The translations under genes and the position numbers were made by a program. DNA of 51,656 nucleotides from positions 1 through 51,656 of the IMG/VR virus record IMGVR_UViG_3300032224_000919; one strand, written 5' to 3'. The notes beneath the pieces were generated by a model. It was not told where the DNA came from. It did not search any database and saw only the letters and a program-made list of their open reading frames with translations. Below are positions 18,866 to 25,942 of this stretch, in pieces. Position 1 is the stretch's first letter; the number at the start of each line of letters is the position of its first letter. This DNA comes from a virus.

Positions 18866-18922
18866 GGGGGGCAACGGGGGCTGACGGTTACCCCGTTCGC
18901 TCCGTCGAGCTAGTCGCCCCCC
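18866..18922. promoter_or_regulatory. Nested inverted repeat (attenuator-like) upstream of the primase gene
   Basis: Outer arms GGGGGGC (18866-18872) and GCCCCCC (18916-18922) enclose inner arms AACGGGG (18873-18879) and CCCCGTT (18891-18897). On the minus strand the outer stem is followed by TTTCTCTT. Its place, between the stop of the HTH gene and the start of the primase gene, suggests an attenuator, partial terminator or operator. The fold is predicted by eye only. Confidence 0.5.
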
Positions 18923-18930
18923 GAAACGGT

Positions 18931-19155
18931 TTACTTCAAGTTCAAAAAAGTGGAAATGTGTTTCTGATGGTCTTTGCTGGGTATATGGATTCCGGAGAAC
19001 CAGTTGTACACCGTCTGCCTAGTCACATTGAAAAGCACCATGACATCAGTAACAGGGACGTCGTGAGAAATGCAGTACCTTCCCAAACGAACGCCCAAGT
19101 TCTTTATGCTTGCCTCTTTGTTGAGTTGAGCAACTTTTTGGCTGTATCCAATCAT
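18931..19155 (-). CDS. HTH DNA-binding protein (Cro/XRE-like), 74 aa
   Basis: The ATG at 19155 overlaps the stop of the upstream gene as ATGA. The 74-residue product ends in a helix-turn-helix: GVRLGRYCISHDVPVTDVMVLF, then NVTRQTVYNWFSGIHIP. The second helix TRQTVYNWFSG is the typical recognition helix of XRE/Cro-like proteins. The N-terminal part is basic. It sits between the ssDNA-binding-like gene and the primase and could autoregulate the replication operon through the inverted repeat just downstream, which is an inference. A longer start at 19173 is possible but lies inside the upstream gene. Confidence 0.75.
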   Translation of the reverse strand: MIGYSQKVAQLNKEASIKNLGVRLGRYCISHDVPVTDVMVLFNVTRQTVYNWFSGIHIPSKDHQKHISTFLNLK

Positions 19156-20042
19156 TTGTCGTCGTCGCCCCACTCATCGACTAACGCGGACAAGTTCTGC
19201 TTGGGCTTGACTTCTGGCGCGGCTTTCTTTTTCTCTGGCCGGACTGTAGGTTCCGGCACTTCCGCCTCTGCTTTAACTTCAGCAGCGGCAGACCCAGCCG
19301 GTGCAACCAGCTTGGGGATCACAGGAGTTTCCTGCTTCTTGGTAAAGTTCATCTTGCCCGCATTGACAGCGACCTGCGTCTGCCCTTGGGCTACAGCGAC
19401 TTGGTAGGTCTCTTTATCGAGGAACTCCGCGTTGCTAAACACCAGCTTGGGGAAATCACTGTCGGTGTCAAATGTCAGGCGGGTGGCCAACATGTTCAGG
19501 TTGTAGCCTGAACTGGCAACGTACTTGGCGTATTGCAGGAACGGCATGTGGTCAACGTCCGCAGTACCGAAGATACTCTTCTGCGGCAGAATCAGTTGGA
19601 AGATGTCGCCGCCCACGTTGTTGCGCAGGGTAACACCCAAACGCCATGAGTAACGGCAAGCCGCACGACCGGGGCCGCCCGCACCTTTGATAGCTTGGGG
19701 GCAGTCTTTGCAGGTAGATGCTTGCGGGCCTTCAACATCCGCATCAGGGCGCTCACCATCGCTCGACCAGCAATCAGGGATTGAGGTCTCTTCGGCGTTG
19801 TACTCGGATGCGTAGTACGACTTCTGCACAGTCTTGCTACCGCTGACAATAACAACGTCCATGTGTGGCTCAACGTTCTTGGCAATCTCCTTGCCGCCAT
19901 CGACCAGACGAAAAACACGCCCGCGCAGTGTGATGCGCTTGACGCTACCGCCAGACGCAGTGAAGGCTTTTGTAAAGTCATCCAACTGCACGTTTTGCAA
20001 GTGGGCAGGAAGGTTGTCACGGAATGTAGTTACGTTACTCAA
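19152..20042 (-). CDS. Putative single-stranded DNA-binding protein, TTG start
   Basis: The best start is TTG at 20042, because AAGGAGAGAAAA lies just before it. The frame continues upstream to 20126, but only by overlapping the previous gene. The product has 296 residues. A beta-rich body (ITLRGRVFRLVDGGKE, HMDVVIVSGSKTVQKSYY) holds a Cys cluster (STCKDCPQAI, then RAACRYSWRL) that could bind zinc. A Pro/Lys/Glu/Ala linker of about 60 residues and an acidic tail (VDEWGDDDK) follow. The zinc cluster plus the acidic C-terminus recall phage ssDNA-binding proteins such as T4 gp32, and the place between helicase and primase fits. The assignment is inferred, since no OB-fold signature can be proved here. 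Confidence 0.55.
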   Translation of the reverse strand: MSNVTTFRDNLPAHLQNVQLDDFTKAFTASGGSVKRITLRGRVFRLVDGGKEIAKNVEPHMDVVIVSGSKTVQKSYYASEYNAEETSIPDCWSSDGERPDADVEGPQASTCKDCPQAIKGAGGPGRAACRYSWRLGVTLRNNVGGDIFQLILPQKSIFGTADVDHMPFLQYAKYVASSGYNLNMLATRLTFDTDSDFPKLVFSNAEFLDKETYQVAVAQGQTQVAVNAGKMNFTKKQETPVIPKLVAPAGSAAAEVKAEAEVPEPTVRPEKKKAAPEVKPKQNLSALVDEWGDDDK

Positions 20043-20052
20043 TTTTCTCTCC

Positions 20053-20472
20053 TTAGATTGCTGATGGTTTGCGTTTGACAGTGACAGCGTAACGGCTGTC
20101 GACGTTGAGACCCTCGGGGTACTCATCTGGATGTTCCTCCAGAAAATCTTTCATGTTGGTATCGTGGATGCGTTTGTGCAATAAACCAAACGCTTTGTGC
20201 TTGTCTACCAAACGGTACACTGCTTCCCAGTTAGTTGGGTTGTAGCGTTTCATCACTCGTTTAATGATGATGGTTCTTGCGGTTGACATGCTTGTGGTGT
20301 TATCAGCAAGCATGATCTGAACAAGTTTGTGCTCAATTTCAGCAAGCTGTTCAGCAAAAACTTTGTCTTCACCTTCAAACTTTTCTTTAAGTACTTCTCG
20401 CTCCGTTCGGATCCTGATGTACTCTGTAGACAGGTCGTCTACTGTTTCAGTGGTAGCTACGCTCTCTTCCAT
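20053..20472 (-). CDS. Hypothetical replication-operon protein with coiled coil (139 aa)
   Basis: The ATG at 20472 follows AAAGGAACTTCAA. An open frame back to 20529 would start on a TTG that is really the -35 box of the promoter. The product has an acidic N-terminus, a coiled-coil stretch (EYIRIRTEREVLKEKFEGEDKV, AEQLAEIEHKLVQIML) and a C-terminal domain. That domain contains NWEAVYRLVDKHKAFGLLHKRI, EHPDEYPEGLNVDSRYAVTVKRK. The last segment resembles small phage proteins found beside recombination or ssDNA-binding genes, for which I know no function. It is the first gene of the leftward transcript that contains the ssDNA-binding-like and primase genes. Confidence 0.7.
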   Translation of the reverse strand: MEESVATTETVDDLSTEYIRIRTEREVLKEKFEGEDKVFAEQLAEIEHKLVQIMLADNTTSMSTARTIIIKRVMKRYNPTNWEAVYRLVDKHKAFGLLHKRIHDTNMKDFLEEHPDEYPEGLNVDSRYAVTVKRKPSAI

Positions 20473-20500
20473 TTGAAGTTCCTTTGTTGTTGTGGGAGTT

Positions 20501-20529
20501 ATTATATGGCTTGTACTAGACTTTGTCAA
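20501..20529 (-). promoter_or_regulatory. Consensus sigma70 promoter for the primase operon
   Basis: On the minus strand TTGACA (20529-20524) is separated by 17 bases from TATAAT (20506-20501). This is a full consensus promoter. The -35 box overlaps the stop of the SNF2 helicase gene, and the first gene it serves starts at 20472. The bases after the -35 (AAGTCTA) are the same as in the promoter at 28496-28524. Confidence 0.88.
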
Positions 20530-21905
20530 GTATCTGCCAATTCTTTTTTGTAGAGATCAACCACTTTTTCATGGTTTGTTATGTTGCTCTGCAACATGGC
20601 GTACAGCTTACGCTCAATGGGGCTTCCTTCGATGTGCACTATGGTCATGTTATTGCGCTGGCCCGGCCTGTTGATGCGGGCGTTGGCTTGCAGATACGTC
20701 TCTGTGGACGTAACCGGAGCGTACCAGATAACAACATTGGCAGCGGTCAGGGTTACCCCGTGTGCTGCTGCTTGCGGTTGTATCACCAGTACTCTTGGGT
20801 CTTTTGTTTCTTGAAAATTCTTGAAGATTCGTGTACGTGCGTGAACAGGTACATCCCCATTGATGACTTCGCAAGTAATACCTTCTTTGACAAGGTACTC
20901 ACTGAGCATTGATATTGTGTGCTTGAATGGCACAAAAATCAGTACCTTGTGGCTGGCCTCATCAATCACTTCTTTAATGGCGTTCAATCGGTTGGATACA
21001 TCAAATTCAATGACCGCCCCGTTATCAGCATACACCGAACCGCATGAAATTTGCAGCAGCTTGTTCATCTTTGCCGCAGCATTGACCGAACTAATCTCCT
21101 CGCCCGCCGCCTCAATAAGCAGTTGATCTTTGAGTATCTTGTAGTACTTGGACTGCGATGGAGTAAGCGGCGCATACCTACTGATGTGCATCACTTCTGG
21201 TAGATCAAGGCATTCCTCCTTGGTAAACCGGATCGCTGGCTGAAGCATGTCAAACACAATCTGCTCTGCGTTGGGGCGTGGTATCCAGCGGTACATACTG
21301 AACTGCTGCATGACAGCCTCGCGGTAGTCGCCAAAGAAACGCGGCGCTTTATTAGGCATACACAAACGACCTAGTCCATACGCATCAAGCGGAGACTGCG
21401 AAGCAGGTGTTCCGGTCAGCAGCCACAATCGCGTGCTTGGTGTGAGCATCCTATTCATCAGCTTCCAGCGTTTGGTCTGGACGTTCTTGTAGGCGTTGGC
21501 CTCATCAATGACAATCAAATCAAATTTGCCGTAGTTCAGCAACTCGTCCGCAATTGTGGCCAGACCGTCGTAGTTAATGATTACAAACTGGGCAGAGCCT
21601 GTGACGATCTTCGCCCGCTTCTTGGGGTCTCCATACGCTACGTCTACAGACCTGTGCACCGCAAACTTAAACAAGTCAGCTTGCCATGCGGACTGCATGA
21701 TAGACAACGGGCACACAACCAAGACACGCTTGACTATGCCCGCATTCATGAGCTGGTCAGCAGCCCATATTACTGATGCAGTTTTTCCAGTACCTTGCTC
21801 GTTGAAGCAGAACGCTCGAGGGTTGGCTACAAGAAATGATGACGTTACTTTTTGATGGTCAAAAGGCTCAAACCCCATAGGGCGTGGCCACGTGTAAGTC
21901 TGCAT
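20526..21905 (-). CDS. SNF2/DEAD-like SF2 helicase (459 aa)
   Basis: A complete superfamily 2 helicase motif set is visible. It includes the Q-like HQKV, Walker A FNEQGTGKTA (residues 34-43), motif Ia VVCPLSI, DEAN in place of DEAH (IVIDEANAYKN), motif III LLTGTPA, and motif V QPQAAAHGVTLTAA. Motif VI is QANARINRPGQ. The spacing and motif VI match the SNF2-type helicases found in many phage replication modules (compare T4 UvsW-like roles in fork remodelling and recombination). It starts 3 bases after the stop of the HNH-like gene, so it is co-transcribed with the upstream small genes. Its last codons overlap the promoter of the next operon. Confidence 0.9.
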   Translation of the reverse strand: MQTYTWPRPMGFEPFDHQKVTSSFLVANPRAFCFNEQGTGKTASVIWAADQLMNAGIVKRVLVVCPLSIMQSAWQADLFKFAVHRSVDVAYGDPKKRAKIVTGSAQFVIINYDGLATIADELLNYGKFDLIVIDEANAYKNVQTKRWKLMNRMLTPSTRLWLLTGTPASQSPLDAYGLGRLCMPNKAPRFFGDYREAVMQQFSMYRWIPRPNAEQIVFDMLQPAIRFTKEECLDLPEVMHISRYAPLTPSQSKYYKILKDQLLIEAAGEEISSVNAAAKMNKLLQISCGSVYADNGAVIEFDVSNRLNAIKEVIDEASHKVLIFVPFKHTISMLSEYLVKEGITCEVINGDVPVHARTRIFKNFQETKDPRVLVIQPQAAAHGVTLTAANVVIWYAPVTSTETYLQANARINRPGQRNNMTIVHIEGSPIERKLYAMLQSNITNHEKVVDLYKKELADT

Positions 21906-21908
21906 GGG

Positions 21909-22163
21909 TTACTTCATCGATGAATCAGGGTTGCGTTTAAAGGATCGGTTTTTGCTGGGCGATTCAAGTCTGACCCCATCTTTGTTTGATCCACCTTTAG
22001 ATAAAGCCTTGACGTGTGCAACATCTTTTCCACTGCGGTTGACGCCTTTGGCATCAAGTTTTCTTCTGGCTCGCTGGCGCTCCATCCGGTCAGGCAGCTC
22101 ACCTCTTTGCTTTTGTTGTTCATACTCTTTCTTGTACGGTCTGGGTTTGTTTACGTAGGGCAT
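21909..22163 (-). CDS. Small HNH-like basic protein (84 aa)
   Basis: A strong AGGAGG lies before ATG at 22163. The product is very basic. It carries KDVAHVKALSKGGSNKDGVRL followed by NRSFKRN, which has the layout of an HNH nuclease core (DxxHxxPLSxGGxNxxxNL...N). However, the second metal-binding His and the Cys knuckles are not obvious. It may be a reduced HNH nuclease or a DNA-binding relative. It overlaps the end of the preceding gene by 44 bases and precedes the SNF2 helicase. Confidence 0.55.
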   Translation of the reverse strand: MPYVNKPRPYKKEYEQQKQRGELPDRMERQRARRKLDAKGVNRSGKDVAHVKALSKGGSNKDGVRLESPSKNRSFKRNPDSSMK

Positions 22164-22329
22164 CTTGATCCTCCTTATAAATGTTTATCATAGCCATTCT
22201 GCTACTTTTTAACACCCCCCTCAGCCATTTTGCTCCACCAAGTTTTTTCCATTCTTGATACTCCCATTCAGTTAGTCGAACACCAACAGCTCTACCTGAT
22301 TTGGTCAATTCAGATTTTGGTCTAGGCAT
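22120..22329 (-). CDS. Ribbon-helix-helix-like protein (69 aa)
   Basis: ATG at 22329 has AGGGGA upstream. The core RAVGVRLTEWEYQEWKKLGG, KWLRGVL fits a ribbon-helix-helix DNA-binding fold: a short strand, then two helices. The basic N-terminus (MPRPKSELTKSGR) supports DNA contact. The C-terminal 25 residues overlap the next gene's ribosome site and start. A 20-residue longer frame exists, but its start lies inside another small gene. It could be a local regulator. Confidence 0.55.
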   Translation of the reverse strand: MPRPKSELTKSGRAVGVRLTEWEYQEWKKLGGAKWLRGVLKSSRMAMINIYKEDQDALRKQTQTVQERV

Positions 22330-22463
22330 TTGTGTTGTTCCCCTGCTGATTTCGTTGTGAATATTAAATGGCATTTGGTGCATCGCCAAAGCGTTCCTTG
22401 CTCGACAACCACATTACCCCGCTTGCGTAACTTGCCAAAGAATGTTCTAATTACTTCAAGCAT
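22305..22463 (-). CDS. Small zinc-finger-like protein (52 aa)
   Basis: ATG at 22463 overlaps the stop of the upstream gene (ATGCTTGA), and the frame runs 52 codons to TGA at 22305. The product begins MLEVIRTFFGKLRKRGNVVV. It contains CTKCHLIFTTKSAG followed by HKC, giving a plausible C-x2-C...H-x-C zinc site. It overlaps the RHH-like gene downstream by 25 bases in another frame. Start/stop coupling and the zinc motif argue that it is real despite its size. The function is unknown. Confidence 0.6.
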   Translation of the reverse strand: MLEVIRTFFGKLRKRGNVVVEQGTLWRCTKCHLIFTTKSAGEQHKCLDQNLN

Positions 22464-22725
22464 TGTTCTTCTCGTTGAGTTTGGCTTTTAACTCTGTGTT
22501 CTGGCGCAACAACTCCTCAATCACACGTAAATTGTCTTTGCGCCTGTCCTCTAGCGCTGTTATTACTTGTTGCACCGCAAAATTTAACGAGCTTATTTTG
22601 TCAGCTAAAACATGGGATTGATACCATGCGTAGTCGCTTCCAGTTCCTTCTGTTAACACGCCATCTTCTTCCATGCTCATATCTGTGATGGGTGGTTTAA
22701 CAGGGTTGTAAGGTTCTCTTTTCAT
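22456..22725 (-). CDS. Hypothetical coiled-coil protein (89 aa)
   Basis: ATG at 22725 overlaps the preceding stop. The N-terminal half is acidic and flexible (KPPITDMSMEEDGVLTEG). The C-terminal half is a continuous helix (DKISSLNFAVQQVITALEDR, then RVIEELLRQNTELKAKLNEK) with heptad-like spacing, so it probably dimerises. I do not recognise a family. It belongs to a string of overlapping small genes between the DUF6065-like gene and the SNF2 helicase. Confidence 0.6.
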   Translation of the reverse strand: MKREPYNPVKPPITDMSMEEDGVLTEGTGSDYAWYQSHVLADKISSLNFAVQQVITALEDRRKDNLRVIEELLRQNTELKAKLNEKNNA

Positions 22726-22904
22726 GTCCTACTCCAATCTGTATATCCAAGAATCTTCATCCTCGATGTTTCGTGTATTGCGTCACACCAAAAGCGGACA
22801 CCGCCTTCTGTTACAACGAACCGCCATAACGTGCCGTAGTCATCGGTCGTGTACCAAACATCGCGTTTCGTAAGTCTGCCATTGATGTTGTGGGTTTCAA
22901 TCAT
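22722..22904 (-). CDS. Hypothetical protein (60 aa)
   Basis: It is coupled by ATGA-type overlaps on both sides. The 60-residue product (RDVWYTTDDYGTLWRFVVTE, VRFWCDAIHETSRMKILG) is rich in aromatic residues and looks like a compact beta-rich domain. No family is recognised. Confidence 0.55.
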   Translation of the reverse strand: MIETHNINGRLTKRDVWYTTDDYGTLWRFVVTEGGVRFWCDAIHETSRMKILGYTDWSRT

Positions 22905-23107
22905 TCTTGTCTCGCTTTCATCATTGCCTTTGCCTGTTTGTACGATGTCTTTGCAATATCGTCATAGTCCAACTCATACCCCTCTGGCGCAGCATCAACA
23001 AGTGACTGCATGGCTTTAGCTGCAAAATAATCCAGCGTTGATATGCCAGCCCTGCCCGAATCTTTTGCTTCATGCGTAGGGAATGCTGGATGATTTTTTA
23101 TTTTCAC
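22901..23107 (-). CDS. Small phage protein, paralog of its neighbour (68 aa)
   Basis: The start is the GTG at 23107 that overlaps the upstream stop as GTGA. An earlier frame start at 23140 lies inside the preceding gene. The core GISTLDYFAAKAMQSLVDAA and YKQAKAMMKARQE matches the upstream neighbour (GITMRDYFAARAMQG, YKWADEMLKARE), so the two are tandem paralogs. The Phe-Pro-x-His start (HPAFPTHE) and the DYFAAKAMQ helix are familiar from many small phage proteins of unknown function. Confidence 0.7.
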   Translation of the reverse strand: MKIKNHPAFPTHEAKDSGRAGISTLDYFAAKAMQSLVDAAPEGYELDYDDIAKTSYKQAKAMMKARQE

Positions 23108-23337
23108 GTTTCTCTCGCTTTCAGCATTTCGTCTGCCCATTTGTATGCCGATACAGAGACTGCATCTGCGGCACGTTTGCCCTCATCAAAATTAAAATCT
23201 TCCGGGAAAACAAAGTCCGGATGCCATCCCCTTGCTGAGATATATCCTTGCATAGCCCTTGCCGCAAAGTAGTCACGCATTGTGATGCCTGAGTCGTCCC
23301 GCAAATGCGGGTTTGGAAATGCTTGTGGGTTGTTCAT
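23104..23337 (-). CDS. Small phage protein, tandem paralog (77 aa)
   Basis: It starts on an ATGA-type overlap with the upstream gene. It shares with the next gene the order: AFPNP or AFPTH start, then GIT/GIS plus a DYFAAxAMQ helix, a variable middle, then a YKxA-(D/A)xMxKARE helix at the C-terminus. It is therefore one half of a local duplication. The middle segment HPDFVFPEDFNFDEGKRA differs. The function is unknown. The family often occurs in several copies in phage early regions. Confidence 0.7.
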   Translation of the reverse strand: MNNPQAFPNPHLRDDSGITMRDYFAARAMQGYISARGWHPDFVFPEDFNFDEGKRAADAVSVSAYKWADEMLKARET

Positions 23338-23585
23338 CGCTTCATTCCCCTTACAAGCTCTGCCGCACTATCCATCCATCGTCTGCCCATGATGTCATCA
23401 GGTGAACATCCATCACGCGCCCGTTCAAAACGTAACGCCACTTCTTCGATGACTTTGTTTCTCTCCATGCTCAGAAGTTTTTCTCTCTCCTGCGTCATCT
23501 TGATAACCTCTTGCTTCACCCTGCTCATCATCTCTACATGATTGAACGCATCTTCCTCTGGGTCTACGTGCCTTGATTCAGTCAT
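23334..23585 (-). CDS. Hypothetical helical protein (83 aa)
   Basis: It is start-stop coupled on both sides. It is almost entirely helical and charged (NHVEMMSRVKQEVIKMTQER, EEVALRFERARDG) with a short C-terminal MGRRWMDSAAELVRGMKR. No family is recognised. It belongs to the small-gene string between 22.1 and 24.4 kb. Confidence 0.6.
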   Translation of the reverse strand: MTESRHVDPEEDAFNHVEMMSRVKQEVIKMTQEREKLLSMERNKVIEEVALRFERARDGCSPDDIMGRRWMDSAAELVRGMKR

Positions 23586-24336
23586 GGTTGTGTCTCCCTA
23601 AAAACTCTTTGACCGCCCTTGCCGTATGTACATATCGACTTCCGGTAAACATCATTTGCAATTTGTTGATCTTGGAAAGCTTTTCGCTGTAATACACCTT
23701 TGTCTCAACCTCTTCAATCTTGATGAGGACAAACTGCGCTATCGGCGTACCGGCTTTTATCAGAGACTTACCGGCAGGCGCTTTCCATTTGATCTGTGGG
23801 TTTATCATTGCCCAGCCATATTCATGCCTATGTATGCCAGACAACGTCTCAAATCTATCTTCATCTGCGTACATCACCGGCAATGTCATCAGCGCATACC
23901 CTTTGGGTATTTTGCATTGCCACGCAACATTCAACTTAAAAATAAACTTTGTCGAGCTATCCCAATACTGAAAAAAGTTAACCAACTCATCTGGCTGATG
24001 CAAACTAACTGAATCCCAGTTGGTTTCTTTTGTTTCGTTGTACGGAGTTTGCCATGTATATGACGCACCATCTTCTGCTGTATCAATCAGTATGTCTTGC
24101 CATGCTCTGAGTATCCAACCCTGATGCACCATATCAATGATGCCCGGACACTTTGCTATGTGAATGCTTTTCTGCATCTCATACTCAGGTTGCTTCTTGC
24201 GTAAAGCATAGTCTTGGAACGCACGTATAAGCCAAGGGTGTCTGTACTGCTTTGCGGGGATTATTGGCATTATCTTCTCCACCCCCTCAAGATGACAGGC
24301 AAACTCAACTACAGGTTTTCTTGAAAACCAACTCAT
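23578..24336 (-). CDS. DUF6065-like protein (252 aa)
   Basis: The sequence has FACHLEGVEKIMPIIPA near the N-terminus, a central IPKGYALMTLPVMYADEDRF, and late KAGTPIAQFVLIKIEEV. The pattern of a C-terminal jelly-roll-like half with IP-x-GY-LM and KAGTPIAQF looks like the DUF6065 family, which I recall from phages and cyanobacteria with no proven function. An enzyme of cupin type is a guess. It starts on ATGA overlap with a tiny membrane-protein gene. Family name from memory only. Confidence 0.5.
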   Translation of the reverse strand: MSWFSRKPVVEFACHLEGVEKIMPIIPAKQYRHPWLIRAFQDYALRKKQPEYEMQKSIHIAKCPGIIDMVHQGWILRAWQDILIDTAEDGASYTWQTPYNETKETNWDSVSLHQPDELVNFFQYWDSSTKFIFKLNVAWQCKIPKGYALMTLPVMYADEDRFETLSGIHRHEYGWAMINPQIKWKAPAGKSLIKAGTPIAQFVLIKIEEVETKVYYSEKLSKINKLQMMFTGSRYVHTARAVKEFLGRHNHD

Positions 24337-24449
24337 TCTTTACCTCCGTTCTGCATATAGAAGATTGCCGCTATGAAGACAGCACCCACAACGATAACCA
24401 TGAATGCGCCAAAGCCCATCAGCATTAGCGTTACAAGTACGTCCCACAT
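24333..24449 (-). CDS. Single-pass membrane peptide (38 aa)
   Basis: ATG at 24449 follows GGAAAGCTCTGAT, and the stop overlaps the next start as ATGA, so the frame is coupled on its distal side. The 38-residue product is almost all membrane helix (VLVTLMLMGFGAFMVIVVGA, then AIFYMQ) with a short NGGKE tail. It could be a small inner-membrane protein, but this is unproven. It is too short for most gene finders. Confidence 0.6.
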   Translation of the reverse strand: MWDVLVTLMLMGFGAFMVIVVGAVFIAAIFYMQNGGKE

Positions 24450-24450
24450 A

Positions 24451-24999
24451 TCAGAGCTTTCCTATTTCGCGGTTGAGATACCACACAGCTTTCTCTAGGT
24501 CTTGCTTCTTGTCGCCCTTGTGTTCCGCACGGCTGATGTACTTCACAGCGTTACCCATGTTGTAGTTAAGTTCCTTGGCTTCGATGAAGTCAATCGTCTC
24601 AATACCGCCCGTCTTGTAATGTGACGGATGGTTCACAAGATCAGGCGCTGGCCCAGTAGCTAACTTAGAAGCCAACGCATCTTTAGAAGCTTCGTTCAGT
24701 TGAGCAGTATCTATCCACGCATACGAATACCCAGTTGTTGGTTCTAACTTGGGTATTTTTTTCTGTTTCAACAGTATGGCTTTTTGTTTAGCGTACTCTT
24801 CTGCATTGACACCCAATCTCTTGGCCACCTCTACTTCGCTTGCTTGAAGCACAATCTTCTTGGGCATTTTTGTTTTTATCATGTACACGATCTGATACGT
24901 CGTATCAAACTTTTTCGCAACCTCTGTCACTGATACGCTTGGGTGCGCTGTGATGTAACGACGAATCTTCTCTGCTCTGCTTAATTTTTTTGCCATCAT
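24451..24999 (-). CDS. HTH plus DUF3310 fusion protein (182 aa)
   Basis: The N-terminal 80 residues include a helix-turn-helix (RRYITAHPSVSVTEVAKKFD, TTYQIVYMIKTKM). The C-terminal 60 residues are a clear DUF3310 domain: NHPSHYKTGGIETIDFIEA, then YNMGNAVKYISRAEHKG, DLEKAVWYLNREI. DUF3310 proteins are common in phages (T7 gp1.1-1.2 region relatives are annotated as nucleotide-kinase-like), with no firm biochemical role. The HTH addition suggests a regulator or DNA-linked function. It starts on ATGA overlap with the Cas4/AddB-like nuclease gene. Confidence 0.85.
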   Translation of the reverse strand: MMAKKLSRAEKIRRYITAHPSVSVTEVAKKFDTTYQIVYMIKTKMPKKIVLQASEVEVAKRLGVNAEEYAKQKAILLKQKKIPKLEPTTGYSYAWIDTAQLNEASKDALASKLATGPAPDLVNHPSHYKTGGIETIDFIEAKELNYNMGNAVKYISRAEHKGDKKQDLEKAVWYLNREIGKL

Positions 25000-25667
25000 T
25001 TCTCTCCTTGGTTGTGATCACAAGACGTGACTGGACACCAGCCACGACACGTAAAGTTGGGTTTTGGATTCCACATGTCGCTCTCTACGGAAGCCTGAAG
25101 TTGCCCAACATCTGATACCCAGCTACCCCACAGTTCATCTTGTGAGTCAGCCAAGTAAGCAGTCTTTATAAAGTCATCAGCAAACAAAAACATCAAGCCC
25201 GCTTTAACCTTCTTTACTTCTGGGAAGTGTTTAAATATTGCAAGGGACACAATCTCAAGTTGTTTGAGTTCGGCAAACTTGCTCGACTTGCCCGTCTTAT
25301 AGTCCACAGTCAGGGCAGTATCCCCTTGCAGGATGATGATGTCGGCCACGCCACGCCACCATACGTTCTTGTCAAAGAACCCGCATGGCTTTAACTCAGC
25401 GGTCAAGCCAAGTTTGTTCTCGCAAAGTTTCTCCCCGGGCATATCTTTCAACACCTTCAAAGCTGGCTCTATGTGGTTGTATTTCTCAGGAATAGGGCGA
25501 CCTTTACCAACGTATTCTTCAGCTATCTTATGAATCTCGTTACCAAAAATAATAGCTTCGCCCAACGGCTCTTTGATATCCTTCGCGACTTTGAGGTGGT
25601 AGTACTTCTTGGGGCACTGCTGGTACAACGCTAAACTGCTGTACGACCAAGTGATAGGTTTTGTCAT
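24996..25667 (-). CDS. PD-(D/E)XK nuclease, Cas4/AddB-like with probable Fe-S cluster
   Basis: This 223-residue protein starts with TWSYSSLALYQQCPKKYYH, the typical AddB/Cas4/RecB-nuclease opening. It carries the catalytic core ADIIILQGDTALTVDYKTGK (D, then DYKTGK) and QLEIVSLAIF. Four cysteines, C18, C207, C211 and C216 (TCRGWCPVTSC), have the one-plus-three layout that binds a 4Fe-4S cluster in Cas4 and AddB. It is probably a 5'-3' exonuclease for recombination or DNA end processing. It lies in the replication operon next to DNA polymerase and overlaps both neighbours by 4 bases. No CRISPR array or cas1/cas2 is present, so this is not adaptation machinery. Confidence 0.85.
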   Translation of the reverse strand: MTKPITWSYSSLALYQQCPKKYYHLKVAKDIKEPLGEAIIFGNEIHKIAEEYVGKGRPIPEKYNHIEPALKVLKDMPGEKLCENKLGLTAELKPCGFFDKNVWWRGVADIIILQGDTALTVDYKTGKSSKFAELKQLEIVSLAIFKHFPEVKKVKAGLMFLFADDFIKTAYLADSQDELWGSWVSDVGQLQASVESDMWNPKPNFTCRGWCPVTSCDHNQGEK

Positions 25668-25942
25668 TTAGGTTCCTCTGTTAAAAATTCAAGCCAATCT
25701 TTGATGTGCATAAGTTCTTTCGATTCTTCTTTCTTCATGTAGTTGGAAAATTGAAACTTGCGGTACTTAAACTGCTCCACGGAGGTGATGAAATCAAACT
25801 GTTTAAGTAAGCCATACGCCCATGCAGTTGATACGCCGTATTGTTTGGCGATCTCCACAACTGGAACGCCATCGTTGTACAGCTTGCCAACTTCCATGAT
25901 GCGTTTGATGCTCTTCATGTGTGACTCTCTAGCAGTCGCCAT
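25664..25942 (-). CDS. Small HTH protein (92 or 84 aa)
   Basis: Two starts are possible: ATG at 25942, inside the polymerase stop region with GAGGAAC before it, or ATG at 25918. The core KLYNDGVPVVEIAKQYGVST, then WAYGLLKQFDF is a helix-turn-helix of the transposase or Hin-like type (VxxIAxxxGVSxxxxYxxLK). The C-terminal part is helical and charged. It lies between polymerase and nuclease in the operon. It may be a transcriptional regulator or a polymerase accessory protein. Confidence 0.65.
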   Translation of the reverse strand: MATARESHMKSIKRIMEVGKLYNDGVPVVEIAKQYGVSTAWAYGLLKQFDFITSVEQFKYRKFQFSNYMKKEESKELMHIKDWLEFLTEEPK

